Below are positions 33,101 through 40,441 of a stretch of DNA of 64,000 nucleotides, in pieces; within the stretch, counting starts at the first letter, position 1, and every line of letters starts with the position of its first letter. Source of the stretch: Hyphomicrobium sp. (GTDB lineage: Bacteria > Pseudomonadota > Alphaproteobacteria > Rhizobiales > Hyphomicrobiaceae); NCBI GenBank assembly GCA_019751875.1, contig JAIEMV010000003.1:186001-250000 (forward strand), read 5' to 3'. The notes under the pieces were generated by a model. It was given only the letters and a program-made list of their open reading frames with translations. It was not told where the DNA came from and did no database searches. The position numbers and the translations under genes are program-made.

Positions 33101-34108
33101 CGATCGTTCGATCCGGACGTGTATCTCGGATCGCCCTCAGGCGTGCGTGAACCGGGGACGGGTCCGGATGTCTATGCGGGACAGCCGGCCGCATTCTTTC
33201 TCGACCTGCCGCTTCTGCGCGGTGACGAGCCGGAAACGGCGGGGTACGTGGCGGCATCGCAGAGCCCGTGGCCGGGGGGCGTGGCAATCTACTCATCGCC
33301 AGAGGTTACGGGCTTCGTTCTGCGCGGGATCGCCTCTGCGCGCGCGACGATGGGTGTGACAGTGACGGCGATGGGGCCGGGACCGCTTGGCGTGTTCGAC
33401 TATGGCACGCGGCTGCGCGTGGACGTCGGCGAGGCGCAACTTCTCTCGATCAGTTTGCTGCAGTGCGTTGCGGGCGGAAATCTGGCGGCCGTGCGGACAC
33501 CCGAGGGCGAGTGGGAGGTGTTCCAGTTTCTCAGCGCAACGGTGGTCTCGCCCGGAGTATACGAACTGACGGGACTTCTGCGCGGGCAGGCGGGAAGCGA
33601 ACACGCGATGCGTGCGCCTCTAGCCGCGGGCGCGCCGTTCGTTCTGCTCGACGAGACAATGGTGCGGTTGCCGCTGACGGCCTCGGACATCGATCTGGAA
33701 TTGAACTGGCGATACGGACCCGCGAGCCGGAGTGTCGGCGATGCGGCTTACGTGCCGATCACTCATGCGTTCCGTGGGGTGGGCGCACGGCCCTATGCGC
33801 CGGTGCATGTGCGCGGGGAGCGCGTGGCGGGGGATATCGCCATCTCGTGGATCCGCCGGACGCGGATCGGCGGCGACAGCTGGACTGTGAGCGAGGTGCC
33901 GTTGTCGGAGACCGATGAGCGATACGAGGTCGATATTCTCGACGGAGCGGCGATCAAGCGGACGATCGCAAGCACTTCGCCTTCGGCAACTTACACCTCA
34001 GCACAGCAGACCCTGGATTTTGGTGCACCGCAGGCGGCGGTCAGCGTGCGCGTGCGGCAAATCGGTAGTAACGGCCGCGCCGGATCGGCGCGATCAGCGA
34101 TCGTGTGA
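30161..34108 (+). CDS. GTA megatron / host-specificity tail protein (gp15)
   Basis: 1315 residues, the largest gene here. The hydrophobic N-terminus (TLALAAVGAAAGGALLPGGI) is followed by the hub-like domain (LRLGG-type GAPIPRIYGRARLGGQVIWA), a TIM-barrel glycoside-hydrolase-like region around residues 280-680 (FILMDVPEGNTLADPYGGAA, SEYFGHQPGDG, DAIGIDCYWPLADWRDGMDH, EIGCPAVDKGANQPNVFVDP), and a C-terminal carbohydrate-binding/fibronectin-like part. It makes the tail tip that meets the recipient surface. Start ATG 30161 with GAGG upstream; the frame is open from 30098 inside gp14. Confidence 0.92.
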   Translation: MATLALAAVGAAAGGALLPGGISLLGATLSGAALGSQIGALGGSYVDNALFGASGGKVVEGPRLQKVHLTASTEGAPIPRIYGRARLGGQVIWADSLQEQQVRSSSGGSGKGLPSPGGATRSVEYRYSASFAVALCEGEISGLGRVWADGRELDVTRIVHRLYTGSEDQAADGQISAKLGADAAPAFRGTAYIVFQDLPLAEFGNRIPQLSFEVVRTVDRFGEKIRGVAMIPGSGEFVYATEPVAQTFGLGRSQAENVHTLAGETDWQVAVDQMQAALPNVSAVSLVVSWFGTDLRAGQCQLRPGVERTQKATAPIEWSVAGVARAGAYVVSTREGRPAYGGTPSDQTVVAAIEDLKARGLDVILTPFILMDVPEGNTLADPYGGAAQGAYPWRGRITCHPAAGQPGTPDKTATAAAQIAAFVGTAAPGHFALSGKTVIYSGPLEWSLRRMVLHQAYLAKAAGGVSAFVIGSELRGLTTVRSSASHYPFVAALVALAADVKAILGSGTKVLYAADWSEYFGHQPGDGSGDVYFHLDPLWASAAIDAIGIDCYWPLADWRDGMDHADAVAGWRSIHDPAYLRANVFGGEGFDWFYANEADRRAQIRTPITDGAGKPWVFRFKDIAAWWGNAHYDRPGGVESATPTAWVPQSKPFWLTEIGCPAVDKGANQPNVFVDPKSSENALPYFSRGTRDDLIQRRTIDAMISTFDPDDPEFVPAANPISAVYGGRMVSVDHILPYCWDARPYPAFPTALDVWGDGANWALGHWLNGRLAGGALDKTLAALLEDYGFDRGSIAAMPGTVQGYMIDRVMSAREALQPLELAYFFDVVESDGRVTFRARGQSAPIALVAPGDLVEAKVGSPLMTVTRGQETDLPASAKISYIDGDRDYQPAVAEARRLAGSSGRVAQAESPIVMDALTAQPLSETWLFESWSMRERFALTLPPSRLAVEAGDVLMLTAAGQSRQIRVTEIGDHGAREIEGRSFDPDVYLGSPSGVREPGTGPDVYAGQPAAFFLDLPLLRGDEPETAGYVAASQSPWPGGVAIYSSPEVTGFVLRGIASARATMGVTVTAMGPGPLGVFDYGTRLRVDVGEAQLLSISLLQCVAGGNLAAVRTPEGEWEVFQFLSATVVSPGVYELTGLLRGQAGSEHAMRAPLAAGAPFVLLDETMVRLPLTASDIDLELNWRYGPASRSVGDAAYVPITHAFRGVGARPYAPVHVRGERVAGDIAISWIRRTRIGGDSWTVSEVPLSETDERYEVDILDGAAIKRTIASTSPSATYTSAQQTLDFGAPQAAVSVRVRQIGSNGRAGSARSAIV

Positions 34109-34117
34109 GGGCACTCA

Positions 34118-35458
34118 ATGACACTGCACGATCAGCCGCCGTGGCTAGCCGCGGCGTGGCGGGAGCTTGGGCAAACCGAAATAGCCGGCAAAGGGGATAA
34201 TGCGCGGATCGTCGGCTATTTTCGTGATGCCGGACACAGCACGATCGTGGATGACGAGACGGCATGGTGCGCGGCGTTCGCGGGGGCCATGCTGGAGAGG
34301 TCGGGGTATCGCTCAACGCGGTCGCTGAGGGCGCGATCATATCTCGCCTGGGGGGATGCGCTCGATGTCCCGCGGACAGGTTGCGTGGCTGTGCTGTCGC
34401 GCGGATCGAATGTGGCACTCGGGCACGTGGGGTTCGTCGTAGGGGAAACGGGCAGTGGCCTCGTGCTGCTTGGTGGCAATCAGCGGAACGCTGTGACGGT
34501 GCAGGTGTTTGCGCGGTCGCGGCTGCTCGGGTTCAGATGGCCTGGTGAAAAAGTTTCCGACGATGCGCCACCCGTTGCTGCTGCGGTCCGTGACGACAAC
34601 CGTTTCGACGCGGCGCTGACCCACGTCCTCAAAATGGAGGGGGGATATACCGATGACCCTTACGATCCCGGTGGGCCGACGAACTACGGCATCACCCTGA
34701 GAACGTATGCGAGCCACATCGGCAGGACGGTGGACGCGTCGTCGCGATCATCGCTGATTGCGGGGTTGCGATCGATCGATCCAGAAACGGTGCGCGCAAT
34801 CTACCAGAAGCGCTATTGGCTCCCGTCCTCTAGCGCAGAGCTCCCTGCGGGACTTGATCTGTTCCACTTCGATGCAGCGGTGAACCACGGCGTCAGTGGG
34901 GCAACGCGGTTTTTGCAGGAGGCGCTCAACGTGGATGCCGACGGTGAGATCGGTCCGATCACGCGACGGGCTTTCCGGTCAGCGAGGGTCGACGCCGTCA
35001 TCAACCGTTATGCGGCCATACGCGAGCGGCGCTATCGCGCGTTACCGCACTTCTGGCGTTTTGGCCGCGGTTGGCTCAATCGCGTGGCGGCCACAAAAGC
35101 TGCCGCTTTTGCCCAACTGGCCGCGGATCCGGTACCGCGGGCACTCAACTCTCAGCCTGAACCTCAACTTGCAAACGAAGGAGTTGCTTCCATGACCGAT
35201 ACAGTAACGTCGACGAAGTGGTGGGGCCATTCGCTTACCGTGTGGGGTGCGTTCGTTACGGCCGCCGCAGCCATTCTGCCGACACTCGGGCCTCTGGTTG
35301 GGCTCGACATCACGAGCGACGCCGTGCGCCAGATCGGAAGCGATGCCGCGGCGATCGTCCAGGCGATCGCCGCATTCGTCGGCACCCTCATGACGATCTA
35401 TGGCCGGGCTCGGGCAACGGCTCCGCTCGTTCGACGCGAGATGAACGTAAAGCTTTAG
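34118..35458 (+). CDS. Endolysin fused to a holin-like membrane domain
   Basis: 446 residues in three parts. Residues 1-145 are a TIGR02594 peptidase-like domain with WCAAFAGAML (likely catalytic Cys) and LGHVGFVVGE (His). Residues 165-340 are a GH108 lysozyme: the motif LKMEGGYTDDPYDPGGPTNY with the catalytic-type Glu, then a PG_binding_3 region (ALNVDADGEIGPITRRAFRS). Residues 359-446 contain two hydrophobic helices (SLTVWGAFVTAAAAILPTL and IVQAIAAFVGTLMTIYG) like a small holin. An internal ATG at 35192 in the same frame has GAAGGAG before it. Lysis releases GTA particles from the producing cell. Confidence 0.88.
   Translation: MTLHDQPPWLAAAWRELGQTEIAGKGDNARIVGYFRDAGHSTIVDDETAWCAAFAGAMLERSGYRSTRSLRARSYLAWGDALDVPRTGCVAVLSRGSNVALGHVGFVVGETGSGLVLLGGNQRNAVTVQVFARSRLLGFRWPGEKVSDDAPPVAAAVRDDNRFDAALTHVLKMEGGYTDDPYDPGGPTNYGITLRTYASHIGRTVDASSRSSLIAGLRSIDPETVRAIYQKRYWLPSSSAELPAGLDLFHFDAAVNHGVSGATRFLQEALNVDADGEIGPITRRAFRSARVDAVINRYAAIRERRYRALPHFWRFGRGWLNRVAATKAAAFAQLAADPVPRALNSQPEPQLANEGVASMTDTVTSTKWWGHSLTVWGAFVTAAAAILPTLGPLVGLDITSDAVRQIGSDAAAIVQAIAAFVGTLMTIYGRARATAPLVRREMNVKL
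35192..35458 (+). CDS. Holin-like protein, possible independent product of an internal start
   Basis: In-frame with the endolysin but preceded by a canonical ribosome site (GAAGGAG, seven bases before the ATG), this start would give an 88-residue two-TM protein beginning MTDTVTSTKWWGHSLTVWGA. Small proteins of this type follow GTA lysozyme genes in related genomes as separate genes, from memory. Here no stop codon separates the two, so both a fusion and a free holin could be made. Confidence 0.5.
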   Translation: MTDTVTSTKWWGHSLTVWGAFVTAAAAILPTLGPLVGLDITSDAVRQIGSDAAAIVQAIAAFVGTLMTIYGRARATAPLVRREMNVKL

Positions 35459-35533
35459 CATGCTGCATTCATGCGGGGTTCAGTCGGGTTGGTGTGGTAT
35501 GGAAAGTCCCTGGCTGTATTCCACATACTCATC

Positions 35534-35833
35534 ATGATGCACCATATTCGACACCTCGCTGTTCCATTTGCTCTCGCGGTACCGATCTATGCCGCGGGCG
35601 CGGATGAGGTTTGCATCGAGGACTGGTCGACGGCGGTACCCGTGGTCAGATCCGAAGGTCTTGCGAGCGTCGAAGCGGTCACGGCCCTTGCGCGGAAGCG
35701 ACTCAAGGGAGACGTGGTCAAGGTGACGCTGTGTATGCAAGGGCAGACGTATGTCTACCGGCTTTTGATGCGCGGACGGGATGGACGGCACACTCGCATC
35801 ATCGTGGATGCCAATCGGCCGTTCAGCCGCTAG
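35534..35833 (+). CDS. Small exported PepSY-like protein, possible FeuN-type inhibitor
   Basis: About 99 residues: signal peptide (HHIRHLAVPFALAVPIYAAG), then IEDWSTAVPVVRSEGLASVE, ARKRLKGDVVKVTLC and YVYRLLMRGRDGRHTRIIVD, a PepSY-like alpha-beta fold seen in proteins that modulate sensor kinases from the periplasm. It lies 89 bp upstream of feuP. In Sinorhizobium meliloti a small periplasmic protein, FeuN, encoded beside feuP represses the FeuQ kinase, so this gene is a candidate counterpart by position. The start is uncertain (ATG 35534, 35537, or upstream to 35471). Confidence 0.65.
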   Translation: MMHHIRHLAVPFALAVPIYAAGADEVCIEDWSTAVPVVRSEGLASVEAVTALARKRLKGDVVKVTLCMQGQTYVYRLLMRGRDGRHTRIIVDANRPFSR

Positions 35834-35922
35834 GAAACGCCGTATTCCTCTCTATAATCCGGCCAGTGGCCGGAGTCGCAAAATGCCGGCTCTGCAACCT
35901 GAAGGCCAAGGAACCGGCACCC

Positions 35923-36594
35923 GTGCGAATACTCGTCGTCGAAGATGATAAGGACCTCAACCGGCAACTCGTCCGCGCGCTCGGTGATGCGGGCTATGCG
36001 GTGGATACTGCTTACGATGGTGAGGAGGGGCATTTCCTCGGCGACACCGAACCCTACGATCTGATCATCCTTGATTTGGGATTGCCGAAGAAAGACGGCA
36101 TTTCAGTGCTGGAGCAGTGGCGCCGGTCAAACCGGGTCATGCCGGTGATCATCCTTACAGCGCGCGATCGGTGGAGCGACAAGGTTTCCGGGATGGATGC
36201 GGGCGCAGACGATTACGTCGCCAAGCCCTTTCACATGGAGGAACTGCTGGCCCGTGTGCGCGCGCAGGTGCGGCGTGCGTCAGGCCATGCGAAGAGTGAA
36301 ATCGAGTGCGGGCCGGTTCGGCTGGATACGAAGACTGCGCGGGTGACGTGCAACGGGCAGCAGGTGAAGCTCACCTCGCATGAATATCGGCTGCTTGCCT
36401 ATCTGATGCACCATCGCGGTCGGGTCGTGTCGCGAACGGAACTCGTCGAGCATCTCTACGAGCAGGATTTCGACCGAGACAGTAACACCATCGAAGTCTT
36501 CATCGGCCGGTTGCGCAAGAAATTGCCAACGGAAGTGATCGAGACCGTTCGCGGACTCGGGTATCGCATGGGTCAGGGCGGAGATGCGGTTTAA
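35923..36594 (+). CDS. feuP: OmpR-family response regulator FeuP
   Basis: 223 residues. Receiver domain with acidic pocket EDD (7-9), phospho-acceptor D51 (LIILDLGLPKKDGISVLEQW), and conserved KPF; winged-helix output domain with LTSHEYRLLAYLMHHRGRVV and RDSNTIEVFIGRLRKK. The wording DTEPYDLIILDLGLPKKDGI and RVVSRTELVEHLYEQDFDRD closely follows rhizobial FeuP, which controls osmoadaptation and export of cyclic glucans (ndvA) in Sinorhizobium. Start GTG 35923 with AAGGA upstream. Overlaps feuQ by 11 bp. Confidence 0.9.
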   Translation: MRILVVEDDKDLNRQLVRALGDAGYAVDTAYDGEEGHFLGDTEPYDLIILDLGLPKKDGISVLEQWRRSNRVMPVIILTARDRWSDKVSGMDAGADDYVAKPFHMEELLARVRAQVRRASGHAKSEIECGPVRLDTKTARVTCNGQQVKLTSHEYRLLAYLMHHRGRVVSRTELVEHLYEQDFDRDSNTIEVFIGRLRKKLPTEVIETVRGLGYRMGQGGDAV

Positions 36595-37969
36595 CTCGCT
36601 CGCTTTTCGACTGTTTGCGACTTCTGCAGCCTGGCTTGCAGTCGTTCTCCCGATCGCCGGATACATCATCTACAGACTTTACAGCGAGGACGTGCGCGCC
36701 AACTTCGATCAGCGGCTGGAAAAGCTCGTCAACTCGATCGCCGTCGATGCGCTTCTGAGTGGCGGCTCGGAGCCGGTGGCACCGCTCAATCGCTACGAGC
36801 CGCTGTTCGAGGAGACACAGTCGGGCTGGTACTGGCAAATCAAGCCGCTGGATGATCCGACGGCTTTGCAGCTCGTCTCTGCGTCGCTTGCGACGGCCAC
36901 GCTGCCGTCGCCCTTCGAAGCCAAAGTAAAGCCCGATCAACTCGGTCAGCGTTGGATGAACACGAAAGGTCCACTTGGCGAGCCCATCCGGGTCATCGAG
37001 ATTGTGGACACCAAGGGCCATCAGCCGGACGCGCCCCGATATGCCGTGAGCGTGGCGGGGCCTATCGCGTGGCTTGAGATCCGCAACAGAAATTTCCAGA
37101 CGCGCCTTGCGATTGCGCTAGCACTGACGGGACTGGGGCTCGTGACGGCAACGCTTTTTCAGGTCCGCTTCGGACTTTTTCCGCTGCACCGCATCGAGCA
37201 AGGGCTGGCGGCCATCAGATCCGGTGACGCGATGCGCCTGGAAGGCACGCTGCCGGCGGAAATCGAACCGCTTCAGACGGAACTCAATGCGCTGATCCAA
37301 TCCAATCAGGACATTGTCGATCGGGCACGAACGCAGGTGGGCAATCTTGCTCACGCATTGAAAACGCCGCTTGCGGTGATCACCAACGAGGCGCGAGAGG
37401 ACAAGGGCCCGGTTGGCGAGAAGATTGCGGAACAGGCTGGGCTGATGCGGGACCAGATCAATCTTTATCTGGAACGTGCGCGGATGGCGGCGCGCGTCGG
37501 CGTCATCGGACGGGCAACTGATGTGCGTGCCGTGATCGAGCCGATCGTAAGGGCCCTTGAGCGGATCAATCGTGATCGGAACATCCGGATCGACTTTCAA
37601 TGTCAGGCCGGGACCAAGTTCCAAGGCGAGAAGCAAGATCTGGAGGAAATGGTCGGCAATCTTCTCGACAACGCCTGCAAATGGGCCAACGCAAAAGTTC
37701 GGCTTTTGGTGATCCTGCAACACGACGGGGATCCGCGGACGGGGCGGCGGCTGATCATCACCGTTTCGGATGATGGGCCGGGGCTGCCGGCCGACCAGCG
37801 CACCAAGCTCGGAAAACGGGGATTGAGGCTCGATGAGACGAAGCCAGGGTCAGGATTGGGGCTCTCGATCGTGACCGATCTGGCTCAGCAATACCGTGGC
37901 AGCTTAAGGCTTGGCGAGGCCGAACTCGGAGGGCTGGAGGCGCGGCTGGAGTTGCCGGCGGCGGGCTAA
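36584..37969 (+). CDS. feuQ: Sensor histidine kinase FeuQ
   Basis: 461 residues. TM1 at about 12-32, a periplasmic sensor of roughly 140 residues (FDQRLEKLVNSIAVDALLSG), TM2 near 173-195, a HAMP-like linker, the H-box NLAHALKTPLAVI with H258, N-box NLLDNACKWA, and G-boxes SDDGPGLP and GSGLGLSIV. Cognate partner of FeuP by operon and overlap. The periplasmic domain is the expected contact for the small PepSY-like protein encoded upstream. Confidence 0.9.
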   Translation: MRFNSLAFRLFATSAAWLAVVLPIAGYIIYRLYSEDVRANFDQRLEKLVNSIAVDALLSGGSEPVAPLNRYEPLFEETQSGWYWQIKPLDDPTALQLVSASLATATLPSPFEAKVKPDQLGQRWMNTKGPLGEPIRVIEIVDTKGHQPDAPRYAVSVAGPIAWLEIRNRNFQTRLAIALALTGLGLVTATLFQVRFGLFPLHRIEQGLAAIRSGDAMRLEGTLPAEIEPLQTELNALIQSNQDIVDRARTQVGNLAHALKTPLAVITNEAREDKGPVGEKIAEQAGLMRDQINLYLERARMAARVGVIGRATDVRAVIEPIVRALERINRDRNIRIDFQCQAGTKFQGEKQDLEEMVGNLLDNACKWANAKVRLLVILQHDGDPRTGRRLIITVSDDGPGLPADQRTKLGKRGLRLDETKPGSGLGLSIVTDLAQQYRGSLRLGEAELGGLEARLELPAAG

Positions 37970-38121
37970 TAATTCTGCATAACCTGAGGGCTGGAGTCGA
38001 ACTTTCGCCCGAATCGAGATGGTAATCGTTCGGCTTGGCTGCGGGCCTGCCTTGCCCGGAGGACGGGGGTGTCGTACCTCCCTGGCGCAATGGTTTACGG
38101 CAGGAACAAAGGGGACCACTG

Positions 38122-38592
38122 ATGCGCAAGTCGCGCTACCTTGCTTTGGCTCTAATCCCGGCGTTCGTCGCAGGATGCAGCGGAGAAGGTCCGAACAAGG
38201 CCGATACCGGGCTCGCAGTAGGCGCGCTGGCGGGCGGAATCCTCGGTAATCAAGTCGGCAAAGGATCGGGACGTGTCGCCGCCACTGCGATTGGCGCCGT
38301 TATTGGCGGCATCGTTGGCAGCGAGGTTGGCCGTTCGATGGATGAACAGGATCGTATGTTGGCCCAGCAGGCAGAGTTCGATGCGCTGGAGCGCGGGCAG
38401 TCGGGTGTGGCCAAGCAGTGGCGCAATCCTGACAACGGGCGCTACGGTGAGGTTGTGCCGAGCCGTCCTTACAAGCGCGCGGGCAACGACTGCCGTGACT
38501 ACACGCATAAAGTCTACATTGAAGGCCGTCCGCAATCCATGACGGGCACGGCCTGCCGGAACCCAGATGGGACGTGGACCAACGTAACCTGA
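38122..38592 (+). CDS. Surface-antigen-like lipoprotein (RT0821/Lpp0805, 17 kDa type)
   Basis: 156 residues. Lipoprotein signal with lipobox FVAGC (Cys about residue 18), then the glycine-zipper GLAVGALAGGILGNQVGKGS-IGAVIGGIVGSEVGRSMDEQ typical of 17 kDa rickettsial surface antigens, and a C-terminal beta domain (PYKRAGNDCRDYTHKVYIEG, MTGTACRNPDGTW). Outer-membrane lipoprotein with possible membrane-inserting zipper. Start behind AAAGGGGA; a strong terminator follows, so it is monocistronic. Confidence 0.87.
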   Translation: MRKSRYLALALIPAFVAGCSGEGPNKADTGLAVGALAGGILGNQVGKGSGRVAATAIGAVIGGIVGSEVGRSMDEQDRMLAQQAEFDALERGQSGVAKQWRNPDNGRYGEVVPSRPYKRAGNDCRDYTHKVYIEGRPQSMTGTACRNPDGTWTNVT

Positions 38593-38622
38593 CCTCAAGT
38601 GGGTTGACGTTACCGATTTGTA

Positions 38623-38653
38623 AACCGCCGGAACCGAAAGGTTCCGGCGGTTT
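38623..38653 (+). terminator. Rho-independent terminator
   Basis: Stem CCGCCGGAACC / GGTTCCGGCGG (perfect 11 bp) with a GAAA loop, flanked by AAA and TTTT. Lies 31 bp after the lipoprotein stop and separates it from the ccm operon. Confidence 0.9.
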
Positions 38654-38787
38654 TCGTGTTATCGAGCGCGACCCAATCCGTTTCGTGATTGGATTGCCCG
38701 CGACAGAAGGGCTCGAGATGCTTTGGGTCTTGTCACCCGGTGGGGGGGCTCCTATCCAAGCCACACGCATTCACCCGTGGATCAGAC

Positions 38788-39945
38788 ATGCTGCTCTGGG
38801 TAATTTTTTCCATACTGACCGCGGGAGTCGTCGGCGCGCTTCTCTGGAGCTACCGGCGCGCCGACGAGGCTGCGGCGGGCTCGGGACATGCGGATGTTGC
38901 CGTTTATGCAGACCAACTCCTGCAAATTGATGCGGACCGCGCACGTGGACTGCTTTCGGAGGCGGAAGCGCAGTCGGCGCGGGCGGAGGTCGGCCGTCGT
39001 ATGCTTACCCGTGCGGCGGATGTGGATACCGGTGTCGCGACAGCCACGCGGGGGTCAGAGCGTGTCCTAGGTGTCGTTGCTCTCTCCATACCGGTTCTGG
39101 CGCTCATTCTCTATACGCAGCTGGGTTCGCCCGGTTTGCCAGATTTGCCCCACGCTGGTCGGACCGCGGAGGACGCGGCGCGTAGCCAAGTCGACGCGAT
39201 GATCGCCCGTGTGGAACAGCGGTTACGTTCAGCGCCGGAAGACGGTAACGGGTGGGATGTCATCGGTCCGGTCTATCTCCGTATGGAACGATACGGTCAG
39301 GCGGCTGAAGCCTTCGCCAATGCGAACCGGCTTCTTGGAGAGACACCAAAGCGGCTGGCCGGGTTCGTGCAGGCTGAAATTCTTGCAAACAACGGGATCG
39401 TCAATTCGAATGCCAAAATGGCAGCAGAGCGGCTTCTCGCACTGGAACCTGATCGTCTGGACGCGCGGATGTGGCTTGCGCTTGCCAAAGAACAAGACGG
39501 GCAATTCGCGGAGGCATTGACCGATTATCGCGCGCTCATCAAAGCGCCACAGATGACGCCGGCTATGACGTCGGCGATCGAAGTTCGGATTTCTGCCGTA
39601 GAACGATTGGCACGAGGAGAGACGGTCGAACCGCCGGCTTCGGGCGGAATGTCTGGGAGCACTGGGCCGGGTGGAGAGATGCCGTCGGATGCGGCCGGGC
39701 AGCAGGCGATGATCGAGGGTATGGTGGCCAGGCTGGCTGGGCGACTCGCGGCGGATGGTAAGGATCCGGCCGGTTGGGCACAGCTCATGCGGTCCTATAT
39801 GGTACTCGGGCGAAAGGACGACGCGACGAAGGCACTATCAGATGCGCGCAGGGCGCTCGGCGACGATGCGGCGGCGCTGGAACAGGTCAATACCGCTGCA
39901 GCCGAACTCGGGGTCGAGGGTGCGGCGAAGGAAGAAAAGAAATGA
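38788..39945 (+). CDS. ccmI: Cytochrome c biogenesis protein CcmI (CycH)
   Basis: 385 residues. Two TM segments (LLWVIFSILTAGVVGALLW and VLGVVALSIPVLALILYTQL) flank a cytoplasmic loop with the family pattern EAAAGSGHADVAVYADQLLQ, and a periplasmic TPR region follows (NGWDVIGPVYLRMERYGQAA, ANRLLGETPKRL). CcmI holds apocytochrome c and passes it to CcmF/H. First gene of ccmI-ccmE-ccmF-ccmH; its stop overlaps ccmE by 4 bp. Start ATG 38788; ribosome site weak. Confidence 0.92.
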   Translation: MLLWVIFSILTAGVVGALLWSYRRADEAAAGSGHADVAVYADQLLQIDADRARGLLSEAEAQSARAEVGRRMLTRAADVDTGVATATRGSERVLGVVALSIPVLALILYTQLGSPGLPDLPHAGRTAEDAARSQVDAMIARVEQRLRSAPEDGNGWDVIGPVYLRMERYGQAAEAFANANRLLGETPKRLAGFVQAEILANNGIVNSNAKMAAERLLALEPDRLDARMWLALAKEQDGQFAEALTDYRALIKAPQMTPAMTSAIEVRISAVERLARGETVEPPASGGMSGSTGPGGEMPSDAAGQQAMIEGMVARLAGRLAADGKDPAGWAQLMRSYMVLGRKDDATKALSDARRALGDDAAALEQVNTAAAELGVEGAAKEEKK

Positions 39946-40406
39946 CACGCAAACAGAAGCGCGGGGTTCTCATCGGATCGGGCGTGGCCATTCTGTCGAT
40001 CGCGTCCCTGCTCGTGATGTTTGCTTTCCGCGAAAGTATTGTATTCTTCCACACACCGAGCGACGTGGCGGATAAAAAGATCGAAGCCGGCACACGGTTC
40101 CGGCTTGGTGGCTTGGTGGCGGATGGTTCAGTCAAGCGCGGCCAGGGGACGACGGTTGAGTTCGCTGTGACCGACACGCTGGCGAAGGTCAACGTTCAGT
40201 ACACCGGTATCCTTCCAGATCTCTTTCGCGAGGGTCAAGGTGTGGTCACCGAAGGGAAGCTCAGTCCGGACGGACTGTTCGTGGCTGACACTGTCCTCGC
40301 CAAGCATGATGAAAACTACATGCCTCCCGAAGTCGCGAAATCGCTGGAAGAAAAGGGCGTGAAGCTCGGTCCCGGCGCACAGCACAAAAGCGGCGCGGGT
40401 TATTAG
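39942..40406 (+). CDS. ccmE: Heme chaperone CcmE (CycJ)
   Basis: 154-residue periplasmic protein with an N-terminal anchor (VLIGSGVAILSIASLLVMFA) and an OB-fold. The heme-attachment histidine H122 is in the signature LAKHDENYMPPEV. Receives heme from CcmC and delivers it to CcmF. Overlaps ccmI by 4 bp. Confidence 0.95.
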   Translation: MTRKQKRGVLIGSGVAILSIASLLVMFAFRESIVFFHTPSDVADKKIEAGTRFRLGGLVADGSVKRGQGTTVEFAVTDTLAKVNVQYTGILPDLFREGQGVVTEGKLSPDGLFVADTVLAKHDENYMPPEVAKSLEEKGVKLGPGAQHKSGAGY

Positions 40407-40441
40407 CTAAAGCCGGCGTTGCCGGTCCAGGGGAGAAACGA

